From NCBI GenBank assembly GCA_033558025.1, contig JAUCEF010000001.1, positions 4,708,531 through 4,772,530 on the forward strand: DNA of 64,000 nucleotides. Direction: 5' to 3'. How positions within the stretch are numbered: position 1 is the stretch's first letter; each line of letters opens with the position of its first letter. Positions 12,490 through 22,652 of this stretch are shown in pieces. This stretch comes from Phytophthora sp. 'mugwort'. Taxonomy: Eukaryota > Oomycota > Peronosporomycetes > Peronosporales > Peronosporaceae. The notes beneath the pieces were generated by a model. That model was not told the DNA's origin. It made no database searches and was given only the letters and a program-made list of their open reading frames with translations. A program made the position numbers and the translations under genes.

Positions 12490-13015
12490 TCGCGTTCTCC
12501 CGGCGAACTAGAGTACCGCCAGCGGTCACGCTTCCTGCCATGTAAACAGGAAAGTCGTGAGCTGCGCGAGGACATCCAGGGGATGCGGGAGCTGACCGCA
12601 CCTCTCTGGGGGAATCCACTTCATGAACACATCACGGTGACGTACTCGTGGTCGGCCAGAGAGTAGGCTCGGCCCGCACTCAGCTATTTCGGGCGCAGGC
12701 CAACACTGTGGACGAGGTGATCCATGTCGCCCTTCATGAGGAGTTTAGTCGCTGCCAAGCGCGCACGCCGACGGCGACGTGGCCAGGGGTAGCGACACCA
12801 AGTCGCGGGGGTCCCAACGGGCCAGTTCCCATGAAACTTTGGCTCGCCAAGCAGCACTATATTCGATGCTATAGCTATGACAAGTTAGGTCACATAACAC
12901 GTGCCTGTCCTGCGAGGGGACAAAGAAAGAGTTTTCCTCCAAAGCCCATCACGCTCAAGGGTCGCTGGCAAAGGTCGCGACCCCACGGGCAGGGGAACGC
13001 AGGACACCAGTAGGG
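12490..13015 (+). pseudogene. Gag fragment of Gypsy A with a damaged zinc knuckle
   Basis: Read over two frames: a capsid-like segment (FLPCKQESRELREDIQGMRE, then TQLFRAQANTVDEVIHVAL) and a nucleocapsid knuckle IRCYSYDKLGHITRACPARG at about 12,860-12,920. The knuckle should be CX2CX4HX4C; here the second Cys is Tyr (CYSY...GH...C), so it would bind zinc poorly. A TAG just before VGSARTQ splits the frame. The 5' half of gag is missing. Confidence 0.7.
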
Positions 13016-13129
13016 GCGTGGCGCCCTACTGGGGAAGATCTAAGTTTTCATTAGCGGTGCGCGGGTGGCGCGCACGATGGAGACTTACCCCCTAAGAGCC
13101 TTGATCTCTCGAATCGAAGAAGGACAGCG

Positions 13130-13460
13130 TTGGGCTGCTAGTAGTACACGTAAGAGGACGGGGATATACCCATCCCTTTCGAGTCTTAATAGACTCCGGG
13201 ACATCGAAGAACTTCGCACACCGACAGACTGTTGCGGAGAACAGCAACAAGTTGGCCGATGCTTTACGAGAAAGCAAAGGCAACGGGACAGAGTCGGTAC
13301 AATTGGCCGACGAAACGGTGATTACCGCTCCCAAGATCCATGTCAATCTAGCTGTAAAGTTCGAGGACTTCGACAGCGACTGGAGCAGTTAACTGTCCTA
13401 GAGATGGACAAGTATGACTTGATCCTGGACATGCCCTGGCTCGAGAAAAATGAGCCATGA
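13130..13460 (+). pseudogene. Retropepsin-like aspartic protease of Gypsy A
   Basis: One frame gives VLIDSGTSKNF, with the catalytic Asp codon at 13192-13194 in the DSG context of retropepsins, and a downstream QLADETVI. A second frame gives MDKYDLILDMPWLEKNEP, the conserved C-terminal block (usually ILGMPWL). The two parts are in different frames, so a frameshift lies between about 13,340 and 13,390. Confidence 0.7.
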
Positions 13461-14327
13461 ATAGATTGGCGAGACAAAGCGGGGCCAGCCGGCCCGCAGT
13501 TACTGGCAGATCATTGGCGAGCCATGTTTCCACCACTGCCAGGAACTGGGGCGTCCATAAGGGGCGCCGGGATGCTTGAGCATCCAGTGAATGTGGGAGT
13601 CGCCGACGTATTGAGCGACTCCCTAGAAGCAGTGGCAGCAATAGCTGCACCTGGTCGAGTTCGGCAGTCCTTACAGGACAGACCTCGACCCCCGCCGGAA
13701 TCTAGACCGGCGGCTGAGGCTTCAAGAGTGTCGATACCCGGAGGAACCGACCAGGTGGGTTGCCTAGGTCCATATTAACTCACCCAGACAGAAACTGGCG
13801 AGGAAGACGCACGTGGCGCTTCCTGTGTGGGTAACCAGGTTCCACGTCAAGTCACCTAGACTGAAACTGGCGAGGAAGGCGCAGAATGCGGTTCCTGGGT
13901 GGGTACCTTGTTCCACACCAGGTCGCCCAGACCTTAACTGAAGAAGAAGTGGCGGAATGCACTTCTTGTGCGGGTAAACATGTTCCACACGAAGCCCTAG
14001 AGGCTTTAGACGTCGTCAATGAGACGTCCACAGACGTGTGTAACGGAGTACCACATCGCAGCCGCCGTCGACGACATAGTCAACACCGCAAGTCGAGTGT
14101 GAAGTCAACTCAGACTGGGGTCGCTTCAAGCGACTCAGAACCCAGGGCCCGGGTTCTTTCGACGCGGGCCAGTCGAAGGGTGTTATCCATCCTCGACGGC
14201 GAGACCGACCATCGGGTCAAGGCAGCGGCATCCAGCTAGAGCCGCTGCCAAAGGTGTCAGAGCTCCTGAACCTCGAAGAGTTGATTTCCTGGCCGACCTG
14301 AAGGCTAAGGAAAAAGAGGTAGTACTC
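13461..14327 (+). other. Linker between protease and reverse transcriptase of Gypsy A, with short internal repeats
   Basis: Low-complexity polyprotein linker. Three variants of a ~70-bp unit are visible at about 13,770-13,985: each reads roughly as caggT-accccagac-gaaactggcgaggaagacgc followed by a 'gggtaac...gttccac' block. No catalytic domain is present. Confidence 0.45.
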
Positions 14328-15977
14328 TTGAAGCAAGTGTCCACTCCAGAGGAATTGAATTCCTCCTCGGTTATGGACGAGGGCGTCCTGGAGACGTTCT
14401 CCTCCCAGTGTGCCTCGCGCTTGGGTTTTAAGATTCTCAAGAACCCGAAGGATCCAGTGTATTCTTTTTTAACGAAGGGGTTTGAGGACGTGGTGTCCAA
14501 GGATCCACCGTCTCAACTCCCACCGGATCGTGGGATCAGGCACGAGATTGATCTCGTGCCGGGCACAAAGTATTGTGTCACCGGACAATGGGCACTGTCT
14601 CGCGAACAGTGCGAGTCATTGATGCCTTCTTCGCCGCAAAGGCCAAGGAAGGCATGGTGCGGGAATCAAAATCCCCGCACTCGACGCCAATCTTCTGCGT
14701 TCGGAATCCGAACGGGGAGTGGCGTCAGGCTTATGCTTTTAGTAAGCTAAACAGCGCAATGGTGCCGGCCCAGACACCCATCCCGCGAAAACATGTGTTG
14801 TCAAACAACATGGCCGGGTGCAAGTTATACAGCGCCCTGGATCTGGTGGACAGATACTACCAGATCCTGATGCGCGAGAGCGACATCCCGCTCACTGCAG
14901 TGAGCACCCCGAGCGGTATGCTCTGGGAGTGGCTTGTGATGCCACAGGGCCTGTCTAATGCCCCGGCGACGTTCAATCGCCTGGTCACGCAGTTGTTTAG
15001 ACCACTGCGTGCGTACGCAGATATATACTTCGACGACAGCTTCATCCATCGCCGAGCCGAGGGAGGCGAGACGGCTATGGAGGTGCATTTGGAGCACCTT
15101 CGTCGAGTATTGGAAGTCATGAAAGTGAACAAGCTCTATGCCAACATCGACAAGTGCGTATTCGCGGCGCAAGAGATCAAAGCACTCGGTTGCTTCGTTA
15201 GCAACGTCGGCGTTCGAGCTGACCCGGAGAAGGTCAAGGTCATTTCGGCTTGGCCAACACCAAGGTCCCAGAAGGACCTGAGAAAGTGGCTGGGCATGGC
15301 CAACTACCTCCATAATACAGCGAAGGGTACGCGGGTCTGGCTAGACCCTTGTCGGATCTTCTAAAGAAGGATACCGACTGGAACTGGGGGCGTGAGTACC
15401 AGATCTTTGACAATGTCAAGGCAAGCCTTCGGAAGGCGCCTGTCCTGGCACTGCCGGACGAGACGAAGCCGTTCAGCGTCGTCTGCGATGCATCCGATTA
15501 TGCAATCGGGTGTGCATTGCTGCAGCACGATGCAGCCGGACGTGAACGAGTGATCTCGTTTCAGTCCAGGCAGCTCAAGACTGCTGAACGGAACTACCCC
15601 GTTCATGACAAGGAGCTGCTTGCCACAAAGTACGCCCTTGTCAAGTTCCAGGTGCACCTCCTTGGCGCACAGCCCTTTGTGATCTACACAGATCACGCAT
15701 CCTTATGGACGGCGATAAATTCGCCCCATCTGTCCCAAAGGATGGCGAGGTGGCTGTCGTCTTCGCGGAATACAACTTCGGCGTCGAATATAAGCCTGAC
15801 AAGCTCAACGTGCTTGCCGATGCGTTGTCACGCAGGCAGGACTATGAGCTGGCGCACATAAGCAGTGCCTCGACCGATCTGTCCGATCAGATACGCATGG
15901 CGTATTGGGGAGACGAAGCCCTGGCACCTCTGGTGCGTTTCCTGGCCGCTGGCAGGAAGCCAAGGGCGAGTGGCTAA
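14328..15977 (+). pseudogene. Reverse transcriptase and RNase H of Gypsy A
   Basis: The RT begins in one frame (QLPPDRGIRHEIDLVPGTKY) and moves into the 14573-15364 frame with YSALDLVDRYYQILMRESDI, the LPQG-type block VMPQGLSNAPATFNRLV and the catalytic YFDD (Asp codons at 15032-15037). It then reaches KCVFAAQEIKALGCFVS and the thumb TPRSQKDLRKWLGMANYL. Around 15,330-15,350 the frame shifts to RNase H: KPFSVVCDASDYAIGCALLQ, ERNYPVHDKELLATKYALVK, IYTDHASL, and after another shift VEYKPDKLNVLADALSRR. Residues of both active sites remain. At least three frameshifts prevent a single polyprotein. Confidence 0.88.
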
Positions 15978-16900
15978 CGCCACGTCAGAGGCCCGGCTCC
16001 ATCGATACGAGTGGTCCGATGGCCTGCTCTACTATCGAGTGGAGCCCCATGAAACCCCACGGGTAGTCGTACCAAACGACGAGGATCTCATGATTGACAT
16101 CCTACAGGAGGCGCACGATCCGCCGTCCAGCGGTCACTTGGGCCGCGAGAAGACCTTCAATCTATCTCTCAGTACTTTGGTGGGCCCGCATGTACAAGTG
16201 GGCCGCACAGTACGTGAAGACATGTGAAACATGTCAGCGGGTGAAACCCATCGGGCAAGCCTCGGCTCCTTTGCAGAGCCTGCCCGTTCCAGCGGACTGC
16301 TGGAAGTCGATGAGTCTTGATTTCATCTTTGGATTTCCAGCCGACGGCCACGGAAACACCGGCATCTTGGTGTTCGTGTGCCGTCTGAGCAAGATGGTGC
16401 GTCTTGCTCCGGTCAAAGACACCGTGACCGGGGAACAGGCTGCGAAGCTGTTCCTGGTGGCGTTTTCCGCCATCATGGTCTGCCGGCGACAATTGTCTCG
16501 GATCGTCATCCGCGGGTACCGCTTCGTTCTGGCGAACGCTGTTCCAACTACTTGGAACAAGGCTGCACATGGCCAGTGCCGATCATCCTCAAAAGGATGG
16601 GCAGACGGAGCGTGTCAACCGAGTGTTTGAGGACACTCTACGCAGTGTTTGTGCGGAAGCTCCTCGCACTTGGTCAGAACGCCTGCCAGTCCGTTGAGTT
16701 TGCACTCAACAATTCGGTTCACGCATCGATCAGGTATACCCCGTTCTATTTGAATGGCTTACGCCATCCACGGGTGCCGCTCACTTTACGGGGCATCAAC
16801 CTGTCTTCGGTTCTAAGTGGGGGAGAGGCTCGAAAAGCGCTTCCTCCCGGGTCTCGGACAGGAGACCGGCTTCCTTGTGGGAACAAGTGGGGTCTTTTAT
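15978..16900 (+). pseudogene. Integrase of Gypsy A
   Basis: Catalyses insertion of the cDNA. An HHCC-type head (SSGHLGREKTF, then VKTCETCQRVKP) leads into the core: DCWKSMSLDFIFGFPADGHG with the first catalytic Asp, NTGILVFVCRLSKMVRLAPV, a frameshifted second-Asp region, then ADHPQKDGQTERVNRVFEDT containing the catalytic Glu (TERVN), and VEFALNNSVHASIRYTPFYL. The parts are spread over three frames, so the enzyme is not made as one chain. Confidence 0.85.
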
Positions 16901-16926
16901 AGACACTAGGCTGAATGTAATCAGCC

Positions 16927-17961
16927 GTGTCCGTGATGCCATGGCAGCGGTACAGGACAAGCAAGGAAAAGGAGTACCCAGACAAACAAGGAAGAGGAAA
17001 CTTAAATGTGTTTAATGTGGGTGATTTAGTCCTACTAGACACTAGGAACTTGCCACTCGCCACTGTAAGTTCCGTCGGGAACAACAAGCTGAAGCACCGC
17101 TTCATTGGACCCTTCGCGGTCCTGGCCAGGCATGGTGCGGCATATACCATTGACCTGCCTAAGTCGATGACGACCCACCCGACGTTCTACATGGGCCGTC
17201 TGAAGCGGTACCATGATCCGCAGGGCTCACAGGCCCCGGCTCTTCAAAGCGAGGCTGCGAATCTTCTCTCTGAGCGCGGCCAGAGCCAGAAGCCCAGGTT
17301 CGATGTGGGACCGCGGAAGGGGCTCCATACGAAGGAACCCCGACTGCATACGCCGAGTATGAGCCATAGTGACACGGCTGGCAGTACGCAGGAGTCGATC
17401 CCGCCGTGGGAACAGACCACAAGAGGTCCCGAGACCTCTCGTTGAACTCGGTCCATGGACGCCCAAAAGGCATCTAGACGTTGGAAGATCTCGTCCACGT
17501 CATTCGTACGACAGTCGACCCGTCCTTCAAGGCCGACAAGCCATCGGCCAGACGATTCACGTCGTCACGAATCGGCCCAAGGACCCCAGCGTTCCTGGCC
17601 TGGGTGGCGGCAGCTCTCATCCTCACGCGCAAGGACTCGACGACGAAGAGCGGCGTCTTCAACGACCCGAGGTGGAATCGAAGGCGGCACACCAGGTCCT
17701 GAGCCGGACCGGAGGGGCGGCGCCTCATACTCATACTCGTTCGAGGTCACCGACACCTCTCTTCGACCGTAATGGGAGACCCACTACCACGTGGAGCGTC
17801 TGCTCCAGGAGCGGTGCGTTCACGGGAAGCGCCAGCTCCGTGTGAAGTGAAGGGGGTACTCGGAGGATGAGTGCTCATGGTATCCGTACGAGCGACTCCA
17901 GGCTAACTGCCAGAAGGTTGTCGCGATCTGGGAACAAAACCGGCAGCGGCTTCGTAAGTAG
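16927..17961 (+). pseudogene. Gypsy A integrase tail and chromodomain
   Basis: The 16927-17445 frame has the GPY/F-type block: NVGDLVLLDTRNLPL, LKHRFIGPFAVLARHGAAYT and HPTFYMGRLKRYHDP. After a ~330-bp low-complexity linker a chromodomain is read at about 17,786-17,961: HYHVERLLQERCVHGKRQ, then GYSEDECSWYPYERLQ, ending RQRLRK and TAG at 17959-17961. One codon of the chromodomain core is TGA where the family has Trp (the W in K-W-x-G-Y). Chromodomains of this kind steer integration toward modified histones. Confidence 0.78.
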
Positions 17962-17982
17962 TTCGGGCTTTTATGCCCGAAC
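17961..17982 (+). other. Hairpin immediately after the pol stop codon
   Basis: A perfect 8-bp stem (GTTCGGGC at 17961-17968 and GCCCGAAC at 17975-17982) encloses a 6-base loop TTTTAT. It overlaps the last base of the pol TAG. It sits exactly between the sense polyprotein and the antisense reading frame, so it could mark a 3' processing point, but function is only inferred. Confidence 0.5.
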
Positions 17983-18249
17983 GGGGTGTGGTCGTAGAAC
18001 CAAGATCATACCCGCGCTCATCATGAGCGCTAGAAGCAGAATATTTCTGCAGTTCCAGAGAGCTGCCGTTTGTCTACTACATGGGCAAACTGAATACACA
18101 GATCTCGGAGGTCAAGGATGGCCTCCAGCGTGAGATCCTGCCGGAGAATCTCGAGTTGTCCTTGTGAGCACCGCGTAGCTACCCACTTCCAAAGACGACC
18201 TCGGCCTCTTGGAAAGCGTTACAGTGTTGGGGATCACGGCTGGATAGCT

Positions 18250-19302
18250 TCACACAGGTCGCAGTCCCGACCGGAGCTCTGGCTTCTTTCGCCGGTCGTT
18301 CAATGGGATGTTGCGCCGTTCCAGGAGCACGCACCGAGCGATGCTCACGTTCTGAAACAGGGGCTGCTTGGCCACCAGGTGGCGCTCATAAGTGCCACGA
18401 GAAGAGAGCCCGTCAAAAAGCACGCGATGTGGCAGGAGCTGACCCATGTAGGCGTCGCTCCGTGGAGCTCCTCAGGAGAGAAGTACCTGGGAGCGTAAAG
18501 CGGTCCCCCACAAACAGGTGAAGAATATTTCACAGGCGACCAGGTCGCCGGGACCCCCACTCCATTGTGACGAGCAGCCCGGACTCCGACTGCTGCCCGT
18601 CGAGATCGTTGGAGATCTCTCGGCCGACTTGGCCCTCTTCCTCCTCGTCGGAAAAAGAGCTGAAGAGGCCCTTGCTCGTAAACGTGAGGGTCTCATACCC
18701 TTCACGGATTGGAGACCGGGAAGCAACCCGCCGCTTACGGCAGATTTCCGAGGCTGCTGCAGCCATCGCAGCCTTGACGCGGGCAGTTGTCTCAGCGAGC
18801 ATCAAGTTCTTGACCGCAGAATGCGGGTTCTCTTCGTCTTTCTTGGGTGAGCCTGGGCTCCCCTGGCGCTCGGGCGTCTTCGGCGTGTCGCCATTGTCGC
18901 CGTGATGGCTAGACAGCGGGGTTCGGGACCCAAGCGAGTCCGACTGGCTCGGTTCGCCGTCAAGCCCCTTGACGAGCGGGATTTCGTTATCGCCCCAGGA
19001 CATGGGAGACTTGTCCGAGTCCTCCCCATAGTCCACGAGGAGCTCAGGGTCCTCCTCAGGCGGTTCAGATGCCTTGGGGGCACCTTGGATGCCACCATGG
19101 TTGATCCCTTAGCATTCGAGACTTTGCCAGATGGCTTAGAGCTCTTAGCCTGCTGCTTGGCAGCAACAGACTTGGCAGTCGCTTTCGCACCGCTGCCAGA
19201 CCAAATCTTGGTCATGCTTGAGGCTGACGTGGAAGCCGACAAGAAGAAGAGCACACCAAAGTACTCGGACTCAAAAGGAAATGAGCCGGCTGCGGAAACC
19301 AA
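18250..19302 (-). pseudogene. Antisense reading frame inside Gypsy A (between pol and 3' LTR)
   Basis: On the strand opposite to gag-pol, a start at about 19197 (MTKIWSGSGAKATAKSVAAK) opens a basic N-terminus. A shift in a C5 run near 19,080 joins it to an acidic, well-composed frame (EEDPELLVDYGEDSDKSPMS; RVKAAMAAAASEICRKRRV; TFTSKGLFSSFSDEEEE; DLDGQQSESGLLVTMEWGSR). Later short frames continue the series (GDLVACEIFFTCLWG; GATPTWVSSCHIACF; HLVAKQPLFQNVSIARCVLL). The composition is protein-like and the sense strand here encodes nothing I recognise. The longest uninterrupted piece is 169 residues (19036-18530). I know of no catalytic domain in it. Antisense extra ORFs have been reported in some plant LTR elements. 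About four frameshifts make this copy non-functional. Confidence 0.5.
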
Positions 19303-19403
19303 CGGCAGCGAAGTCGATGTAATTTCGACGTGGAGAGTGAAAGACGGCGACTTCCTTTCACTCGCCCTGGATAGTCGGTAAACCGAACCTAAGTGGGGGA
19401 GGA

Positions 19404-19611
19404 TGTAACGGGGTTACGTGAAGAGTGCCAAGTCACTCTTCGGAGCAGGTGTATCCAAGTACACTAAGTGATGTAGCCGACACCACTATGACGTCACGGA
19501 TAGGTACCACGCATTTGGTAAAGACCTCAGAGCCAGCCAATAGGATAACATCTAGGGTACTTTAAAGGTGACTAGTAGTTAGCATGTAGACGCATTAACA
19601 CGGTATACCGG
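19404..19611 (+). repeat. 3' LTR of Gypsy A
   Basis: Begins TGTAACGGGG right after the polypurine tract. It contains a TTTAAA-type promoter-like stretch at about 19560. The right limit is set where similarity to another repeat in the window (49,585 onward) begins, so 19611 is an estimate. Confidence 0.6.
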
Positions 19612-19870
19612 TCTCAGTGAGAGCGGAAAGTGTTGGTGGTTTCGAAAAAACGAGCGCTGCAACCGCAAATGCAACTTCGAGACTCATATGGTCATATACT
19701 TCTCAAGGTGCTTGAACCCATGATCAATCGCTGCGAAGTATAGTGACGAAATACGTTCATGATCCAGGCCGTTTAAGAAAATATCTTCTGTAGAATGAGT
19801 AGTTTTGAGGTCAGGAGGTTACGTCGGAGTGAATGCCACTATTAACCCTACCCCTTGCTTAGAGTAATAC
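19612..19870. repeat. Copy of a dispersed repeat also present at 49,585-49,845
   Basis: The two segments share GTCTCAGTGAGAGCGGAA at their left ends. They stay alignable through the GAGACT...ATGGTCATATA and GATCAATCGCT words to CCCCTTGCTTA at their right ends, with many point differences and small indels. At 49.6 kb this segment is the interior of a long-TIR element; here the flanking TIRs are absent. Confidence 0.6.
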
Positions 19871-21600
19871 CTGTGAAATTAGCCCTCCCAAGAATTCCGC
19901 CAGATCCTTGGGAGGAACTATCTCGCCTACCAAAACCGCGTGGCTGAACAAGCAGTGCCTGCCGAGTAATTGTTTCGGTAAAGTCTGGTTGTTGTTTCCT
20001 GTACTCACTAATATCTGTCGTTTCTGTCGGTATTAGCTGCGGCGACCAGGCTGAGCGTGTGAACGGGGTAGCGCAGAATGTAAACAATAGACCAGCGCAG
20101 GAGTAATACTCTGAAGTATCGCTGTTTGATTGAACGGCTTTCACGGTGCAATATCCTCCGAGCGTTGGACCCAGCCTTCACTATTCAGTATCTCGACAAC
20201 GAGGAAACGTATCCTACCCTAAAGAGTCATATTGGATAGAGAAAAGAGTGAGCTAGGCTATGCGCTTTTTTTCCCCTTACATTTTCTTATTTGAGGTTTT
20301 CGTTTGCCACAAATCCCACACTGGAAGCTATATTCCGTTCCCCTTGAGTCGGGGATGACGTGTTAAAAGGGGTCACCTATAAATATATTCAGTCTTAGAT
20401 CTACCTAATTTTGGTAACGGTCCCACATGCCAGGGACTAGTGAACTACCCGTTCACTGAGAGTTTGTATACTCTCCGGAAGTCACACTTCCTGTGCGCAA
20501 GGTATTGTGTGCCCCGTCATGCTCAAGCTCGACGCCATGAGTGGACGATTCATGCTGCACGTCTTCTGTCGTATCCATAGGCTCGTCATCGCCAGTGCTA
20601 TCATACTCTCGACACCGCTTAAGTCGTCGTCAGTAGGATCGTCTATCGTGTTCTGCTCTGGTGACCTCGGGTTCGGCGCGAGAGCATGGCCGAACGAGTA
20701 GAGCGAGAGCAAAAACGGCTACATGTACCAAATAGGCGGTACTACTGGCTGTTCCGGGAACCCGGTATTGGGATTCCGGGAAAATTGCTGAAAATGGGCG
20801 GTCCGGTGGCATCTGTGCAATCGCGAAGCAATCGAAATCATTGGTCAAACATGAAGGCACTCTATGTATATCCTATCATCGTTGAGTGGTCCGCAGCTGC
20901 AAGGCACTCTATTTTTATATCCTATCATCGTTGAGTGGTCGGCACAGCGACGCATTGCAACTTCACCAGACCGTTTACCATAAGCATCGCTTGCCAACAA
21001 GTCAGCACTGAAAAAACCTGGCTAACCAAATATGTTGTTTGTGCGAATCGCTGTTGTGTAGACAGCTCTACCTCGTGTGAAGTTCTCATCCTCGCTTGTG
21101 ATCCAGCTCTCTTTGGAGTCTCTGCCCTTGCTGGAGTCTGCGAACTTGCTGGTGTCGCTGGCCTTTTTGCTGGAGCCGCTGCTCGTGGACAAATGGTGGT
21201 CTCAGTGGAGCTGGCGATCCCTCTCGCTTGAGACTGTAATCTCGTTCGTGCTGCTCTCTCTCTCCTTTCTTTGTGGCCCTATCTCATCGAAGAGTGAGTT
21301 GCTGCAGCTGGCCGATTTCAGCCGCCTTTGTGAACATGAGAACCAAACGCCTAGCTCTTTGGCACGATGGAAGAGGCCGTGATGAAGCAGCACGCGCATC
21401 CCAATACCGTATTTCACTTTTGTGCAGTATTACAACCTCGGCTACACTAAGCGATTAGAGATCGACAATACATGTACATAAATATTTGCCGCATTGATGG
21501 TACGGAACATAATGAACAGTTAGGTTTTATTCATAAAATCTTTCAAGGTTTTACATAACAAATCAATTGAATTGGTCAAGCATACTGTGTGAAATGGGGG
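19871..21600. other. No gene recognised; possible LTR-like piece around 20,320-20,480
   Basis: Only short frames. The stretch 20,340-20,480 has a CTATAAATATA box followed by a GTTCACTGAGAG word and could be a decayed LTR, but no partner copy was seen. Around 20,690 a minus-strand frame is acidic and low-complexity without domains. Confidence 0.3.
20854..20940 (+). repeat. Two-copy tandem duplication, 47-bp period
   Basis: AAGGCACTCTAT...TATATCCTATCATCGTTGAGTGGTC occurs at 20854-20891 and again at 20901-20940, differing by a few bases in the GTA/TTTT portion. No coding role is seen. Confidence 0.8.
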
Positions 21601-22130
21601 GTGTTCCTGATGGATAGCCCGTGACCAGTTCGTGTGACCACACAAGGTGGGACGGCCATACACTAGGTACGGATCGTATCTAGGAGTGAGACACACCGTT
21701 AAGTACGTATCGCACTTAGTTGAAAGATACAGTTAGGCACGAATCGCACTTAGGTGAGGCACACCTTTAGGTACGAATCGCACTTAGGAAGGAGACATGG
21801 CTTGAGGACCACCCATTGAGAAACAAAAAAAGCGGTGACCTAGGGGATACATTGATTAGGCAGTTTATAGTAAGGAGGAATATAGGAGCATGCTAATAAA
21901 ACCTCAGTTAAAATCTAACGTAGAAGTTCGCAAGTCGCGGGAATCCTGTCCAACGAATTATCGGAAAGCCAGGCTTTCTTCGTGCGAAAAGAAGACAGAG
22001 ACGCAGGGCGTCTGTCTTGGTTAAAAGCTACGCTTCCTCAGGCCGGGATGCGTATGACCCCCGTCACACTGTGGCTGACTGGTGAAAACTATTGCCTGAG
22101 CTATCTGTACCGAGCGACTATTGTGCTTTT
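21600..22130 (+). mobile_element. Gypsy LTR plus start of gag (paralogue of the element at 58-55 kb)
   Basis: The segment matches, in opposite orientation, 58,055-57,801 joined to 55,236-55,070. Landmarks in order: CACTAGGTACGGATCGTATCTAGG, ACCACCCATTGAGAAAC, GGCAGTTTATAGTAA, CCTCAGTTAAAATCTAAC, then an ATG at 21982 opening MRKEDRDAGRLSWLKATLPQ, the counterpart of a gag start in the other copy. The 21653-21790 part is a tandem block. This copy lacks the Harbinger insertion found in the other. Downstream gag-pol is missing. Confidence 0.7.
21653..21790 (+). repeat. Tandem ~34-bp units within the LTR
   Basis: Four imperfect units each contain TAGGYACGRATCGCACTTAG or a close variant, separated by short purine/ACAC spacers. 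The same block occurs inverted at 57,880-58,025. Confidence 0.75.
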
Positions 22131-22469
22131 GGTGATTAGCAAAGCTGATTGTCCTCTTTCTCGAATATTTTTAATTTGATCCTGATATTGACTAACTCCA
22201 CTGCGAAAATGCCTCTCTTAAAAGGACAGTTAAAAAAACGGCCTAGAAATTTAACTAAAGTCGCGAAACTATCATACAAGATGTTTACAGTAAAGTACGA
22301 TCAGATAAGTAGGTCAAAAGCTATCGCTGATTTTAAATAACTGTTAATACTGGGAATACCTATAAAAAAAATGGGCAGGCCTCACTGGATTAATTCCGTG
22401 ACTTCATACGTAGTCGGAGTTCGAGCTGTAGCGCAGGCATTGACTTCAATGCTACCAAGAAATATATAT

Positions 22470-22652
22470 ATGACTTTCCGGGTACAGATGTTCGAGTCCG
22501 GCCTCTGTATTCAGATGCACAACTTCAACTGCGGCGTCTACATGCTATTGGGCTTTGAGCTGTTTTGCGTTTCTGACCCCCTAGTTCATTTCGACAAGAA
22601 GACGCTACAATGCCTAAGACACCGCTATATTTGTATGTACATGGATGCATAA
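22470..22652 (+). pseudogene. Ulp1/C48-type cysteine protease fragment
   Basis: A short frame reads LCIQMHNFNCGVYMLLGFEL. This resembles the active-site Gln and Cys block of Ulp1 (SUMO protease, C48) enzymes, typically Q-x5-D/N-C-G-V-Y/F-x. The putative catalytic Cys codon is 22530-22532. The His and Asp blocks upstream are missing. Ulp1 modules are often carried by eukaryotic DNA transposons, so a transposon origin is likelier than a host gene. Confidence 0.45.

Larger units (their letters stand above)
12490..19611 (+). mobile_element. Ty3/Gypsy chromovirus retrotransposon A, 5'-truncated
   Basis: The domain order gag, protease, reverse transcriptase, RNase H, integrase, chromodomain is the Ty3/Gypsy order, and the chromodomain makes it a chromovirus. 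It runs about 7.1 kb. The 3' end is intact: a purine-rich tract (19391-19403, AAGTGGGGGAGGA) directly precedes an LTR starting TGTAACGGGG at 19404. A matching 5' LTR is not seen upstream of gag, so the left end is lost or diverged. Coding is broken by several frameshifts and stops. A long antisense reading frame sits between the chromodomain stop and the 3' LTR. Confidence 0.88.

Noticed and set aside
14825..15313. A 162-codon minus-strand frame opposite the Gypsy A RT
   Set aside because: Antisense to a highly conserved RT; unlike the 18.3-19.3 kb frame, the sense strand here is clearly coding.
20320..20480. A complete Copia LTR
   Set aside because: TATA-like and GTTCACTGAGAG words are suggestive, but no TG...CA ends, no partner copy and no adjacent Copia coding sequence were found.
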